DNA from: Geomonas diazotrophica
Lineage (GTDB): Bacteria; Desulfobacterota; Desulfuromonadia; Geobacterales; Geobacteraceae
Length of the DNA stretch: 64,000 nucleotides
Assembly (NCBI RefSeq): GCF_018919385.1
Contig: NZ_JAHLMF010000007.1
Coordinates: 124,001 to 188,000 of the forward strand
Direction: 5' to 3'
The translations under genes and the position numbers were made by a program. Positions 18,637 through 30,585 of the stretch are shown here, in pieces. Every line of letters begins with the position of its first letter. Position 1 is the first letter of the stretch. The notes under the pieces were generated by a model. It had not been told where the DNA came from. It saw nothing but the letters and a program-made list of their open reading frames with translations, and ran no database searches.

Positions 18637-18656
18637 CCCGCGCCGCGAGGCGCGGG
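18637..18656 (+). promoter_or_regulatory. GNRA-capped hairpin before tsf
   Basis: CCCGCGCC, GCGA tetraloop, GGCGCGGG: an 8-bp perfect GC stem, 6 nt before the GGAGG of tsf. No T run follows, so it is more likely an RNA processing, stability or translational control element than a terminator. Confidence 0.6.
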
Positions 18657-18673
18657 TGACTGTGGAGGATAAC

Positions 18674-20222
<1,549 letters not shown>

Positions 20223-20223
20223 C

Positions 20224-20781
20224 ATGATAAAGGATGTCATCGCCGATATGCACGTCCACATGGACAAGTCCATAGATTCGCTCAGGAAGGACTACCAGAA
20301 GGTCCGTACCGGCCGCGCCAGCACAGCACTTCTGGACGAGATCAAGGTCGATTCCTACGGGACGCCGTCGCCGCTGAACCAGGTGGCCTCCCTTGCCGTT
20401 CCCGAGGCGCGCACCATCACCATCTCTCCCTGGGACAACAAGATGATCGGCCCCATCGAGAAGGCGATCATGAACTCAAACCTGGGGCTCACCCCGGCCA
20501 ACGACGGCAAGGTGATCCGCCTCGTCCTCCCGCCGCTCACCGAGGAGCGCCGCAAGGACATCGTCAAGCAGCTGAAGCGTGACGCCGAGGAGGCCAAGGT
20601 GGCCCTCAGGAACATCCGCCGCGACGCCATCGACAAGCTGAAGAAGCTCGAGAAGGACAAGCAGATCTCCGAGGACGAGCTAAAGCGCGCCGAGAAGGAC
20701 GTCCAGGACTCCACCAACAAGTACGTCGCCAAGTGCGACGAGGTGCTGGCCCACAAGGAAAAAGAGGTAATGGAGGTCTAA
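20224..20781 (+). CDS. frr: Ribosome recycling factor
   Basis: Dismantles post-termination ribosomes with EF-G. The 185-residue protein has exactly the usual length; the segments KVRTGRASTALLDEIKVDSYG, LNQVASLAVPEARTITI and PLTEERRKDIVKQLK are diagnostic. GAAGGAGA precedes the ATG at 20224, one base after the pyrH stop. Confidence 0.98.
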   Translation: MIKDVIADMHVHMDKSIDSLRKDYQKVRTGRASTALLDEIKVDSYGTPSPLNQVASLAVPEARTITISPWDNKMIGPIEKAIMNSNLGLTPANDGKVIRLVLPPLTEERRKDIVKQLKRDAEEAKVALRNIRRDAIDKLKKLEKDKQISEDELKRAEKDVQDSTNKYVAKCDEVLAHKEKEVMEV

Positions 20782-20790
20782 GGACCGACA

Positions 20791-20822
20791 GATCAGGGGG
20801 GAGCTTCGCTCCCCCTTGATCG
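20791..20822 (+). terminator. UUCG-capped hairpin after frr
   Basis: GATCAGGGGGGAGC, TTCG loop, and the complement CTCCCCCTTGATC. The stem is very stable but lacks a T run; a weaker CCCC/GGGG hairpin with six T follows at about 20858-20881. Confidence 0.65.
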
Positions 20823-20895
20823 TCGCCGTCCGGCTGCCGCCGCTCCCTCAAGTGAACCCCCCGATTCAAGGGGATTTTTTGTTTTCAGGATGCTC

Positions 20896-21642
<747 letters not shown>

Positions 21643-21676
21643 ACCATTTCCGGGGTGCGCCCCGAAGGAGTCCGCC

Positions 21677-22465
21677 ATCAAACGACTAGCCACCGCAGCG
21701 GTCCTGCTGCCCCTCGTGATTGTTTTCATCCTGAAGGCGTCGGTGTTCCAGTTCTCGCTGCTGGTGTTCCTGCTGGCCCTTCTGGGGCTGGACGAGTTCT
21801 ACCGCATGGCGCTGCCGCAGCGCCGGGGGGAGGGGAGGGTCGCCACGGTCGCAGGGGCCTGCGCCGTGTTCGCCGTCTTCTCCACGAACCCGGTACTGCC
21901 GCTTTTCACGCTCACCGCCCTGGTGCTGGCCTTCACCCTGGTCGCCCTTTTCAGGCTCCAGGACGTCAAGCAGGCCGCACCCGACGTCGCCCTTGTGCTG
22001 ATGGGCTTTCTCTACGTGCCGCTTCTGCTGGCGCACCTGGTGCTGGTCCGTTCGCTCCCCAACGGCGTCTCCTGGCTCTTCCTTATCATGGTGATCGTCA
22101 TGGCGGGTGACAGCGCCGCCTACTACGTCGGCTCCTCCCTGGGGAAGCACCGCCTCTACCCCGCGGTGAGCCCCAAGAAGAGCGTGGAGGGGGCGATCGG
22201 GGGGCTTTCCGGGAGCGTCATCGGCGCCCTCATCGCCAAGTTCACCTTCTTCCCCGAGCTTGCCCTGGGCGACTGTTTCGCCGCCGCGCTCCTTCTGGGC
22301 ACGCTGGGACAGTTGGGCGACCTGTTCGAGTCGCTGATCAAGCGGAGCTGCGGCGTGAAGGATTCCGGCTCCATCATCCCCGGCCACGGAGGCGTCCTGG
22401 ACCGGCTGGATTCGATTTTGTTCGCGGCGCCGGCAGCTTACTATTACGCCAGTTTCCTGTTTTAG
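21677..22465 (+). CDS. cdsA: Phosphatidate cytidylyltransferase, apparent AUC start
   Basis: Makes CDP-diacylglycerol from phosphatidate and CTP. The membrane protein has several hydrophobic segments and the C-terminal signature (SPKKSVEGAIGGLSGS, LGDLFESLIKRSCGVKDSGSIIPGHGG, LDRLDS). The first in-frame usual start is GTG 21716, which would cut off the conserved first basic/hydrophobic segment and lacks a ribosome-binding site. Thirteen codons upstream, ATC at 21677 is preceded by GAAGGAG at ideal distance and gives IKRLATAAVLLPLV, just what CdsA proteins begin with. I therefore extend to ATC; ATC initiation is rare but known. Confidence 0.85.
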   Translation: MKRLATAAVLLPLVIVFILKASVFQFSLLVFLLALLGLDEFYRMALPQRRGEGRVATVAGACAVFAVFSTNPVLPLFTLTALVLAFTLVALFRLQDVKQAAPDVALVLMGFLYVPLLLAHLVLVRSLPNGVSWLFLIMVIVMAGDSAAYYVGSSLGKHRLYPAVSPKKSVEGAIGGLSGSVIGALIAKFTFFPELALGDCFAAALLLGTLGQLGDLFESLIKRSCGVKDSGSIIPGHGGVLDRLDSILFAAPAAYYYASFLF

Positions 22466-22577
22466 GCACGGCCGCTGCGTCCGTACTTTTTTCCGGTGCA
22501 ACCCGCCGGCAAACTCGGCAAAAAAATCCGTTAGTTAGCCTGCCGCGCCACTTGACTTGAGGCATCTGCGAGGGAAA

Positions 22578-23735
22578 ATGAAAAATCTTACCATTTTGGG
22601 CTCGACAGGATCGATCGGGGCAAGCACTCTCGAGGTCGTTGCCGCCCACCGGGACAAGTTCCGCGTGGTGGCGCTCACCGCGGGATCCAACCTGGAGCTT
22701 TTGAAAGAGCAGATCGAAACCTTCCAGCCCGACCTCGTCTCTGTGCTCTGCGCCGACAAGGCCAAGGCTCTCAGCCGTTCGCTGCGTGGTAAAAAACCCG
22801 AGATCATGCACGGCGTGGAAGGGCTCATCGCGGCCGCGACCGCCGCAGAGACCACCATGGTGGTGGCTGCCATCGTGGGGGCCGCGGGACTCGTTCCCAC
22901 CGCGGCGGCCATCATGGCCGGCAAGGACGTGGCGCTGGCCAACAAGGAGACCCTGGTCACGGCGGGGCACCTGATCATGAGGATGGTGCGGGAGAAGGAC
23001 GTCCGCCTCTACCCGGTCGACAGCGAGCACTGTGCGGTGTTCCAGTCCATGGCCGGCCACCGCAGCCAGGACATCCACCGCGTGATCCTTACCGCGTCGG
23101 GTGGGCCCTTTCTCAACTGGGGCAAGGAGAAGCTCGCCTGCGCCACGGTGGCGGATGCGCTGAACCACCCGAACTGGAGCATGGGGAAGAAGATCACCGT
23201 GGACTCCGCCAGCATGATGAACAAGGGGCTGGAGGTGATCGAGGCGCGCTGGCTCTTCGACATCCCGGTGGAGCGGATCGCGGTGAACATCCATCCCCAG
23301 AGCATCGTCCACTCCATGGTCGAGTACATCGACGGCAGCGTCATGGCGCAGCTCGGGGTGCCCGACATGAAGGGACCGATCGCCTACGCCCTCACCTATC
23401 CCGGGCGCGTCGCCTCAGGGGTGAAGCCGCTCGATCTCACCGAGCTTTCGGGGCTCACCTTCCTGAAGCCGGACACCGACCGTTTCCCGGCGCTGAAGCT
23501 CGCCTACGACGCGGTTCAGGCGGGAGAAAGCATGCCGGCCGTCATGAACGCGGCCAACGAGATCGCCGTGGAGAACTTCCTGTCCGGCAGGATCGGCTTC
23601 ATGGCCATCTCCGAGACCATCGCCAGGGTGATGGAGCTGCACACCCCCCGGTCCCTGTACTCCATCGAAGAGGTGCTGGAAGCCGATCGCTGGGGAAGAA
23701 GGACCGCCAGGGAGCTCCTCGGCTGCACCAACTAA
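22578..23735 (+). CDS. dxr: 1-Deoxy-D-xylulose 5-phosphate reductoisomerase
   Basis: Second step of the MEP isoprenoid pathway, NADPH- and metal-dependent. The 385-residue protein has ILGSTGSIG for [15 protein letters not shown] for metal and substrate (Cys where Asn is more common), TASGGPF and [27 protein letters not shown] precedes the ATG at 22578. It links to uppS and rseP in the usual order. Confidence 0.97.
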   Translation: MKNLTILGSTGSIGASTLEVVAAHRDKFRVVALTAGSNLELLKEQIETFQPDLVSVLCADKAKALSRSLRGKKPEIMHGVEGLIAAATAAETTMVVAAIVGAAGLVPTAAAIMAGKDVALANKETLVTAGHLIMRMVREKDVRLYPVDSEHCAVFQSMAGHRSQDIHRVILTASGGPFLNWGKEKLACATVADALNHPNWSMGKKITVDSASMMNKGLEVIEARWLFDIPVERIAVNIHPQSIVHSMVEYIDGSVMAQLGVPDMKGPIAYALTYPGRVASGVKPLDLTELSGLTFLKPDTDRFPALKLAYDAVQAGESMPAVMNAANEIAVENFLSGRIGFMAISETIARVMELHTPRSLYSIEEVLEADRWGRRTARELLGCTN

Positions 23736-23817
23736 CCTTTTACCGCCTCGTCCGCCGCCTTAACGCCGCAGTGGCGAGGCGCCGGCGTGCCCCCGGGCAC
23801 ACTTTAGAGGGGACCAC

Positions 23818-24885
23818 ATGAGCATAATTTTCGCCATCATAGCCCTCGGGGCGCTGATTTTCATACATGAGCTCGGGCACTTCCTGTTCGCCAAGGCCTT
23901 CAAGGTCGGGGTCGAGAAGTTCTCCCTGGGGTTCGGTCCCAAGGTGTACAGCAAGCAGGTGGGCGAGACCGAGTACCTGCTCTCCGCGCTGCCGCTTGGG
24001 GGGTACGTCAAGATGGTTGGGGAGGGGGAGGAGGTCGAGCTCACCGAGGAGGACCGCAAGCGCTCCTTCGCCGACAAGCCGGTGCTGCAGCGCATCCTCA
24101 TCGTCGCCGCCGGCCCGGTCTTCAACCTCCTTTTCGCCTACGTCATCTTCGTCGTCATCTACATGTTCCTGGGCGTCCCCGCCGTCACCACCAAGGTGGG
24201 CGAGGTGCTCCCGGACAAGCCGGCCGCCCGCGCCGGGATCCTGACCGGCGATGCCATAAGGAGCGTGAACGGCAGGGCGGTGACCCGCTGGGACGAGTTC
24301 GCCAGGATCATCGTGGAGGGGAACGCCGCCCCGGTGCAGGTTGAGGTGCAGCGCGGCAAGTCGCTCCTGAAGTTCACCATGGTCCCCGAACGGCGCACCA
24401 GCAAGAACCTCCTGGGCGAATCGGTGACCCATCCCGTCATCGGCGTGGTCGCCGCCGGCGAGACCGTCGTCGACCATTTCCCTCCCGGCGAGGCGATCGT
24501 CAAGGGAAGCACCCAGTGCTGGAACGTGATCGAACTGACCGTGCTCTCCCTGGTGCGCCTCGTGGAGCGCGCGATCCCCTTGGACAACATCGGCGGCCCG
24601 ATCATGATCGTCAAGATGGCCGGGGAGCAGGCGGCGGCCGGGGGGGTGAGCTTCCTCGCCTTCGTGGCGCTCTTGTCGGTGAACCTGGGCGTGCTGAACC
24701 TCTTGCCGGTGCCGATCCTGGACGGGGGGCACCTGGCCTTCTTCTTCATCGAGCTTGTGACCGGAAGGCCGCTCAGCAAGAGGACCCGCGAGATCGCGCA
24801 GCAGGTGGGGCTCGTGCTCCTGATCAGCCTGATGATGCTGGCCTTCTACAACGACATCGCGCGCATGATCGCGAGCAAGGCGTAA
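23818..24885 (+). CDS. rseP: RIP zinc metalloprotease RseP
   Basis: Site-2 protease that cuts transmembrane anti-sigma factors or signal peptides. The 355-residue protein has HELGH at residues 17-21 in the first membrane segment, a single PDZ domain (about 115-200; VLPDKPAARAGILTGDAIRSVNG), and the third zinc ligand motif NLLPVPILDGGH, with a final membrane helix (VGLVLLISLMMLAFYNDIA). Most E. coli relatives have two PDZ domains; one is present here. GAGGGGA precedes the ATG. Confidence 0.95.
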   Translation: MSIIFAIIALGALIFIHELGHFLFAKAFKVGVEKFSLGFGPKVYSKQVGETEYLLSALPLGGYVKMVGEGEEVELTEEDRKRSFADKPVLQRILIVAAGPVFNLLFAYVIFVVIYMFLGVPAVTTKVGEVLPDKPAARAGILTGDAIRSVNGRAVTRWDEFARIIVEGNAAPVQVEVQRGKSLLKFTMVPERRTSKNLLGESVTHPVIGVVAAGETVVDHFPPGEAIVKGSTQCWNVIELTVLSLVRLVERAIPLDNIGGPIMIVKMAGEQAAAGGVSFLAFVALLSVNLGVLNLLPVPILDGGHLAFFFIELVTGRPLSKRTREIAQQVGLVLLISLMMLAFYNDIARMIASKA

Positions 24886-24889
24886 CTCC

Positions 24890-25582
24890 TTGAAGATACT
24901 CACCGTCGATACCTCCAGCAACTGCTCCTCGGTCTCGCTCAGCGACGACGCGACGCTCCTCGGCGAGTGCCTCCTTGGGGAGGACCGCAGCAACTCGGGG
25001 CGCCTCATGGACTCCATCTCGGGTCTCCTGCGGGCCGCCCGGCTCGCCCCCGAGGGGCTCGACTGCCTCGCCGTTTCCCTGGGCCCCGGCTCCTTCACCG
25101 GCGTGCGCGTCGGCATCGCCACGGTAAAGGGGCTCGCCCTCGCCACCGGCAAGCCGGTGGTCGGCTTTTCCTCCCTCGCCATGCTCGCCATGAACCTTCC
25201 CTACAGCTCCGCGCAGGTCGCCCCCCTGTTCGACGCCAGGAAGGGGGAGGTCTACGGCGCGCTGTACCGCTGCGGCGCCCTTCCCGACGCGGTGGTCGCT
25301 GACGCCGTGCTTTCCCCCGCTGACTTCCTGGCCCTGGTCAGGGAACCCACCATCTTCGTCGGCGACGGCGCGCTCCGCTACTGCGACCTGATCCGGGACA
25401 CCCTGGGAGAGCTCGCCATCTTCCCTCCCTGGCACACCAACCTGCCGCGCGCCAGCGCCGGCGCGGTCATCGCGCGCGAAACCGCCCGCGAGGGGAAGTT
25501 CACCCCGCTTGCCCAGTTGAACCCCACCTACCTGCGCGCCTCCGAGGCGGAGATCGCCAAGAGAAAGCGCGACTCTCTTTAA
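24890..25582 (+). CDS. tsaB: tRNA threonylcarbamoyladenosine protein TsaB
   Basis: Partner of TsaD in making t6A37 on ANN-decoding tRNAs. The 230-residue protein has the ASKHA fold signs: ILTVDTSSNCSSVSL, GPGSFTGVRVGIATVKGLA and LFDARKGEVYGALYR. The start is a TTG at 24890, four bases after the rseP stop, with no strong ribosome-binding site, pointing to coupling. The ilvD promoter follows. Confidence 0.92.
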   Translation: MKILTVDTSSNCSSVSLSDDATLLGECLLGEDRSNSGRLMDSISGLLRAARLAPEGLDCLAVSLGPGSFTGVRVGIATVKGLALATGKPVVGFSSLAMLAMNLPYSSAQVAPLFDARKGEVYGALYRCGALPDAVVADAVLSPADFLALVREPTIFVGDGALRYCDLIRDTLGELAIFPPWHTNLPRASAGAVIARETAREGKFTPLAQLNPTYLRASEAEIAKRKRDSL

Positions 25583-25597
25583 CGCCGTTTTAGCCGG

Positions 25598-25626
25598 TTG
25601 ACAGCTTGGTTTTAATGTATTATCGT
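25598..25626 (+). promoter_or_regulatory. ilvD-ilvB-ilvN promoter
   Basis: TTGACA, 17-nt spacer, TATCGT. The predicted leader of about 105 nt contains an imperfect hairpin (CCGG..GGCGAACC with GGGTTC..CGCCGG, about 25689-25724) close to the ribosome-binding site; I see no T-box or leader peptide in it. Confidence 0.7.
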
Positions 25627-25738
25627 GTCCATTCCTACCGTTCCCGGTAACTGCTTTCAACTATTGAGCTTTTGGTAAGACCAACAGCCGGTTTGGCGAA
25701 CCTGAACAGGGTTCCCCGCCGGCGTCAGGGAGAAATGC

Positions 25739-27400
25739 ATGCGTAGCGACATGATCACCCAAGGGCTGGAGCGCACCCCGCACCGCGCCCTTTTGAAAGG
25801 AACCGGCCTGCCGCAAAGCGAGATGGGGAAACCCTTCATCGGCATCGCCACCAGCTTCACCGATCTCATCCCGGGGCACGTGGGGATGCGTGATCTCGAG
25901 CGCTTCATCGAGAAGGGGGTCCACACCGGCGGCGGCTACTCCTTCTTCTTCGGCATCCCCGGCGTCTGCGACGGCATCTCCATGGGGCACAAGGGGATGC
26001 ACTACTCGCTCCCCACCCGCGAGCTGATCGCCGACATGGTCGAGTCCGTGGCCGAGGCGCACCGCCTGGACGGCCTGGTGCTCCTCACCAACTGCGACAA
26101 GATCACCCCGGGCATGCTGATGGCGGCGGCCCGCCTGGACATCCCCTGCATCGTGGTCACCGCCGGTCCCATGATGAGCGGCCGCGGCGACGCGGGGAGG
26201 AAATACTCCTTCGTAACCGACACCTTCGAGGCGATGGCCCGCTACAAGGCAGGCGTCATCGACGACCAGGAGCTCGCCCGCTGCGAGGAGAACGCCTGCC
26301 CCGGCATGGGCTCCTGCCAGGGGCTCTTCACCGCCAACACCATGGCCATCCTCACCGAGACCATGGGGATGAGCCTGCCGCGCTGCGGCACGGCACTCGC
26401 GGTCTCCGCGCTCAAGCGCCGCATCGCCTTCGCCTCCGGCGAGCGCATCGTGGACCTCGTGCGCCAAAACATCACCCCGCGCTCCATCATGACCCGCGAG
26501 GCGTTCGAGAACGCGATCCGCGTTGACCTGGCGCTTGGGGGCTCCTCGAACACCGTGCTGCACCTCCTCGCCATCGCGCACGAGGCGGGTGTGGAACTGC
26601 CGCTTGAGACCTTCGACATCCTCTCCAAAACGACCCCGCAGATCGCCTCCATGAACCCGGCGGGGGAGCACTTCATGGAGGACCTCGACGCCGCAGGCGG
26701 CGTGGCCGGCGTCATGAAGCAGCTGGGCGACAGGATCCACGACTGCCCGACCCTTATGGGGCTCTCCACCAAGGAGATCGCGGCGAGCCTGAAAGGGGTG
26801 GACGACTCCGTGATCCGCTCCGTGGACGCGCCGGTCAAGAAAGAGGGTGGCATCGCCGTCCTCTTCGGCAACATCGCCCCGGAAGGCGCCGTGGTCAAGC
26901 AGTCCGGCGTGGGCGAGAAGATGATGCAGTTCACCGGCACCGCCCGCTGCTTCGACTCGGAAGACATCGCCATGGCCGCCATCATGAACGGCCAGATCAA
27001 GAGCGGCGACGTGGTGGTGATCCGCTACGAAGGTCCCAAGGGTGGGCCCGGCATGAGGGAGATGCTTGCCCCGACCGCGGCCATCATGGGGCTCGGCCTC
27101 GGCGATTCCGTGGCGCTCATCACCGACGGCCGCTTCTCCGGCGGCACCCGCGGTCCCTGCATCGGTCACATCTCCCCGGAGGCGGCCGTGGGCGGTCCCA
27201 TCGCCCTGGTCGAAGACGGCGACAAGATCGAACTCGACATCCCGTCCCGTTCCCTGAAGCTCCTGGTGAGCGACGAGGAGCTGGCCAGCCGGCGTGCCCG
27301 CTGGGTCGCGCCCGAGCCGAAGATCAAGAAGGGCTGGCTCGCCCGCTATGCGAAGGTGGTCACTTCCGCCCACACCGGCGCCATCACCACCGCTGAATAA
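25739..27400 (+). CDS. ilvD: Dihydroxy-acid dehydratase
   Basis: Dehydrates dihydroxy acids to the keto acids of Val, Ile and Leu. The 553-residue protein has [10 protein letters not shown] and [19 protein letters not shown], holding the Fe-S cysteines, and SDGRFSGG-like [22 protein letters not shown] for Mg. AGGGAGAA precedes the ATG. It heads ilvD-ilvB-ilvN. Confidence 0.97.
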   Translation: MRSDMITQGLERTPHRALLKGTGLPQSEMGKPFIGIATSFTDLIPGHVGMRDLERFIEKGVHTGGGYSFFFGIPGVCDGISMGHKGMHYSLPTRELIADMVESVAEAHRLDGLVLLTNCDKITPGMLMAAARLDIPCIVVTAGPMMSGRGDAGRKYSFVTDTFEAMARYKAGVIDDQELARCEENACPGMGSCQGLFTANTMAILTETMGMSLPRCGTALAVSALKRRIAFASGERIVDLVRQNITPRSIMTREAFENAIRVDLALGGSSNTVLHLLAIAHEAGVELPLETFDILSKTTPQIASMNPAGEHFMEDLDAAGGVAGVMKQLGDRIHDCPTLMGLSTKEIAASLKGVDDSVIRSVDAPVKKEGGIAVLFGNIAPEGAVVKQSGVGEKMMQFTGTARCFDSEDIAMAAIMNGQIKSGDVVVIRYEGPKGGPGMREMLAPTAAIMGLGLGDSVALITDGRFSGGTRGPCIGHISPEAAVGGPIALVEDGDKIELDIPSRSLKLLVSDEELASRRARWVAPEPKIKKGWLARYAKVVTSAHTGAITTAE

Positions 27401-27555
27401 AACCCCGACCCCCTTTACCAAGGGGCAGAGGGAGGCCCTCCTTTCACCGGGGAGGGTCGGCCTCAGGGGAAGTCTTCATTACTAGTGATCCGGCGCTTAC
27501 CGAGCGCGGGATCGATCAATAGCGGCAGGTTTCTGCCGCGGCATGGGGGTAATAC

Positions 27556-29256
27556 ATGAAGCTGAACGGAGCACGCATCCTTTTGGAGTGTCTCAAACGG
27601 GAGGGGGTCGACACGATCTTCGGCTATCCCGGTGGGACCGTTATCAACCTCTACGACGAGCTCTTCTCGTTCAAGGAGATCAGGCACATCCTGCCCAGGC
27701 ACGAGCAGGCCGGGGTCCACGCCGCCGACGGCTACGCACGCGCGACCGGCAAGGTCGGCGTCGCCATCGCCACTTCGGGGCCCGGCGCCACGAACACCAT
27801 CACCGGCATCGCCACCGCCTACATGGACTCCATCCCGATGGTGATCATCACCGGGCAGGTGCCCACCGCGCTGATCGGCAACGACGCCTTCCAGGAAGCC
27901 GACATCATCGGCATCACCCGTCCCTGCACCAAGCACAACTTCCTGGTGAAGGACGTCAAAGACCTCGCCACCATCATGAAGAAGGCGTTCTACATCGCCC
28001 GCACCGGCCGCCCCGGCCCGGTCGTGGTCGACCTCCCCAAGGACGTCCAGATCGCCCAGACCGAGTTCCACTACCCCGACAGCGTCGAGATCCGCGGCTA
28101 CAAGCCGACCGTCGAAGGTCACCCAAAGCAGATCGAGAAGGCGGTCGCCATGATCATGCAGGCGAAGAAGCCGGTGATCTACGTGGGTGGCGGCGTCATC
28201 CTCGGCAACGCCTCCGCCGAGATGGTCGCGGTCGCCAAGCGCCTCGGGATACCGGTCACCACCACCCTGATGGGCCTTGGCTCCTATCCGGAGAACGACC
28301 CGAACTCCCTGGGGCTCTTGGGGATGCACGGCACCTACTACGCCAACATGGCCGTCTCTCACTGCGACGTGCTGATCGCCATCGGCGCCCGGTTCGACGA
28401 CCGCGTCACCGGCAAGATCGCCTCGTTTGCGCCCCACGCCAAGATCGTCCACGTCGACGTCGACCCGACCTCGATCAAGAAGAACGTCCGCGTCGACCTC
28501 CCGATCGTGGGGGACGTGCGCGACGTCCTCGCCAAGATGCTGAAGGTGGCCGACGAGATCGGGCCGGACGCCAAGGCCTGCCAGGCCGCGCTCGCCCCCT
28601 GGATCGCCGAGATCGACGAGTGGAAGACCAAGCACCCGATGACCTACAAGCAGTCCAGCACCGTGATCAAGCCGCAGTACGTGATCCAGAGGCTGCGCGC
28701 CCTTTCCGACCCGGACGCCATCGTGGCCACCGACGTCGGCCAGCACCAGATGTGGACCGCGCAGTTCTTCGGCTTCACCGCCCCGAGGACGCTCCTTTCC
28801 TCCGGCGGCCTCGGCACCATGGGCTTCGGCCTCCCCGCCGCCATGGGAGCGCAGGCTGGCTTCCCCGAGCGCCAGGTCATTGTGGTCTGCGGCGACGGCG
28901 GTTTCCAGATGAACATGCAGGAACTCGCCACCATCGTGCAGAACCGTCTCAACGTAAAGATAGTCATCCTCAACAACAACTTCCTGGGCATGGTACGCCA
29001 GTGGCAGGAGCTTTTCTTCGACAAGCGCTACTCCTCGACCTGCATGGAACTCCCCATCGACTTCATAAAGCTCGCCGAGGCCTTCGGGGCCACCGGCCTG
29101 CAGGCCACCAAGGTGGAGCAGGTGGACGAGGTCATCAAGAAAGGGTTCGCAACCAACGGGCCCGTCCTGATGGAGTTCAAGGTCGCACGCGAGGAGAAGG
29201 TGCTGCCGATGGTCCCGGCCGGCGCTTCGCTGACCGAGATGGTGCTTGCCAGCTAA
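27556..29256 (+). CDS. ilvB: Acetolactate synthase large subunit
   Basis: Joins pyruvate with pyruvate or 2-ketobutyrate, using ThDP, FAD and Mg. The 566-residue protein has GYPGGTVINLYDEL, catalytic Glu in LPRHEQAG, and the ThDP-binding GDGGFQMNMQELATIVQ...NN. GGGGGTAA is a usable ribosome-binding site. It is 155 bp from ilvD and 26 bp from ilvN. Confidence 0.97.
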   Translation: MKLNGARILLECLKREGVDTIFGYPGGTVINLYDELFSFKEIRHILPRHEQAGVHAADGYARATGKVGVAIATSGPGATNTITGIATAYMDSIPMVIITGQVPTALIGNDAFQEADIIGITRPCTKHNFLVKDVKDLATIMKKAFYIARTGRPGPVVVDLPKDVQIAQTEFHYPDSVEIRGYKPTVEGHPKQIEKAVAMIMQAKKPVIYVGGGVILGNASAEMVAVAKRLGIPVTTTLMGLGSYPENDPNSLGLLGMHGTYYANMAVSHCDVLIAIGARFDDRVTGKIASFAPHAKIVHVDVDPTSIKKNVRVDLPIVGDVRDVLAKMLKVADEIGPDAKACQAALAPWIAEIDEWKTKHPMTYKQSSTVIKPQYVIQRLRALSDPDAIVATDVGQHQMWTAQFFGFTAPRTLLSSGGLGTMGFGLPAAMGAQAGFPERQVIVVCGDGGFQMNMQELATIVQNRLNVKIVILNNNFLGMVRQWQELFFDKRYSSTCMELPIDFIKLAEAFGATGLQATKVEQVDEVIKKGFATNGPVLMEFKVAREEKVLPMVPAGASLTEMVLAS

Positions 29257-29282
29257 TTTGCCAATTGCCCTAGGAGGTTAAC

Positions 29283-29774
29283 ATGAGACATACCATTGCT
29301 GTTCTGGTCGAGAACGAGTTCGGCGTTCTCTCCCGCGTGGTCGGACTTTTTTCCGGGCGCGGCTTCAACATAGATTCGCTCACCGTGGCCCCCACCAACG
29401 ACGAGGCCCTCTCCCGCATCACCCTGGTGACCCGCGGCGACGAGCAGATCATCGAGCAGATCACCAAGCAGCTCAACAAGCTGATCGACGTGATCAAGGT
29501 GATCGACTTCGAACCTGAGCACGCCATCGAGCGCGAGATGGTGCTGGTGAAGGTCTCCGCGGAGGAGCAAAGCCGCGCCGAGGTGCTGAGGATCGCGGAC
29601 ATCTTCCGCGCCAAGGTCATCGACGTGACCCCGAAATCCTACACCCTGGAGGCTACCGGGGCTCCCGCCAAGGTGAGCGCCATGGTGGAACTTTTGCGCC
29701 CCCTGGGACTCAAGGAACTGGTCAGCACCGGCCCCGTCGTGATCGGGCGGGGGGCCAAGGCCTGGAAGGGGTAG
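29283..29774 (+). CDS. ilvN: Acetolactate synthase small (regulatory) subunit
   Basis: The 163-residue protein has an N-terminal ACT domain for valine feedback (HTIAVLVENEFGVLSRVVGLFSGRGFNIDSL would be the core, residues 3-33) and a C-terminal domain (about 80-160). TAGGAGG precedes the ATG. It is directly followed by a strong terminator rather than ilvC, which in relatives occupies this place. Confidence 0.97.
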   Translation: MRHTIAVLVENEFGVLSRVVGLFSGRGFNIDSLTVAPTNDEALSRITLVTRGDEQIIEQITKQLNKLIDVIKVIDFEPEHAIEREMVLVKVSAEEQSRAEVLRIADIFRAKVIDVTPKSYTLEATGAPAKVSAMVELLRPLGLKELVSTGPVVIGRGAKAWKG

Positions 29775-29786
29775 TAGCTTCTTTTA

Positions 29787-29816
29787 TTGCATGAAAGGCC
29801 GTTTTCGGGCTATACT
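29787..29816 (+). promoter_or_regulatory. psd-pssA promoter nested in the terminator
   Basis: TTGCAT (29787-29792), 18-nt spacer, TATACT (29811-29816). The spacer is the left arm of the terminator and the -10 lies in its loop; initiation near 29823 would leave the left arm out of the new transcript. Confidence 0.6.
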
Positions 29817-29856
29817 CCCGCTTTGGTGCGCAGGGGCCCGGAAACGGCCTTTTTCT
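29794..29856 (+). terminator. Strong terminator after ilvN
   Basis: A 17-bp stem: 29794-29810 pairs with 29836-29852 with a single G-U pair, loop of 25 nt, and the stem runs into TTTTT. The loop contains a promoter -10 element. Confidence 0.88.
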
Positions 29857-29925
29857 GTCCCGGTTCCGCCCGGAGCCTCCCCGGCTCCCGCTGTTCCCGC
29901 ACGACTACTCAACAAGAGGTACTAG

Positions 29926-30585
29926 ATGCGCAACACACATACCCCGGTCGCAGTCGAGGGGTACCCCTTCATTGCCGGTTTCGCCGCAGTCGCGGCACTG
30001 CTGGCGCTGCTCGGTCAGTTCCTGCATTTCGGCTTTTTCATCCTTGCGGCGCTCTTCGTGCTGCTCGCCCTGTTCTCCGTCTTCTTCTTCAGAAACCCCG
30101 AGCGCAGCACCCCCGCCGGTGAAAACGTGGTGGTGGCTCCCGCCGACGGCGAGGTGATCTTCCTCGGCAAGGTGACCGAGCCCCATACCGGCGCCGAGAT
30201 GGAGAAGATCAGCATCTTCATGTCCGTCTTCAACGTGCACGTGAACCGCGCCCCGATCACGGCGAAGGTGGCCGACGCCTTCTACACCAAGGGCAAGTTC
30301 TACGACGTGCGCGACGAGCGCGCCAGCTTCGAGAACGAGCAGCAGGGATTGGTGCTGGAGACCGAAAACGGTCTCAGGATGGTGGTGGTCCAGGTGGCGG
30401 GCCTGATCGCGCGGCGCATCGTCTGCTACGCCAAGGTCGGAGACCTGTTGACCCGCGGGCGCCGCTACGGCCTGATCCGCTTCGGCTCGCGGCTCGACGT
30501 GTACCTGCCGCTTGGCACCCGCATCGACGTGGTCATGGGACAGAAAACCGTTGCCGGTGAAACCGTACTGGGGATACTGCCGTGA
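29926..30585 (+). CDS. psd: Phosphatidylserine decarboxylase proenzyme (short type)
   Basis: Makes phosphatidylethanolamine. The 219-residue protein has two N-terminal membrane segments (about 12-55), ADGEVIFLG, ISIFMSVFNVHVNR and the self-cleavage site IRFGSRLD, where the Gly-Ser bond (near residue 189) is cut to give the pyruvoyl group. AAGAGG precedes the ATG. It overlaps pssA by four bases. Confidence 0.96.
   Translation: MRNTHTPVAVEGYPFIAGFAAVAALLALLGQFLHFGFFILAALFVLLALFSVFFFRNPERSTPAGENVVVAPADGEVIFLGKVTEPHTGAEMEKISIFMSVFNVHVNRAPITAKVADAFYTKGKFYDVRDERASFENEQQGLVLETENGLRMVVVQVAGLIARRIVCYAKVGDLLTRGRRYGLIRFGSRLDVYLPLGTRIDVVMGQKTVAGETVLGILP

Noticed and set aside
25627-25738. Leader-peptide attenuator before ilvD
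   Set aside because: No short frame rich in Ile/Val/Leu codons and no terminator with a T run in the leader.
27543-29273. 576-codon plus frame overlapping ilvB
   Set aside because: Arg/His/Pro-rich frame-shifted reading of ilvB, which is complete in the other frame.
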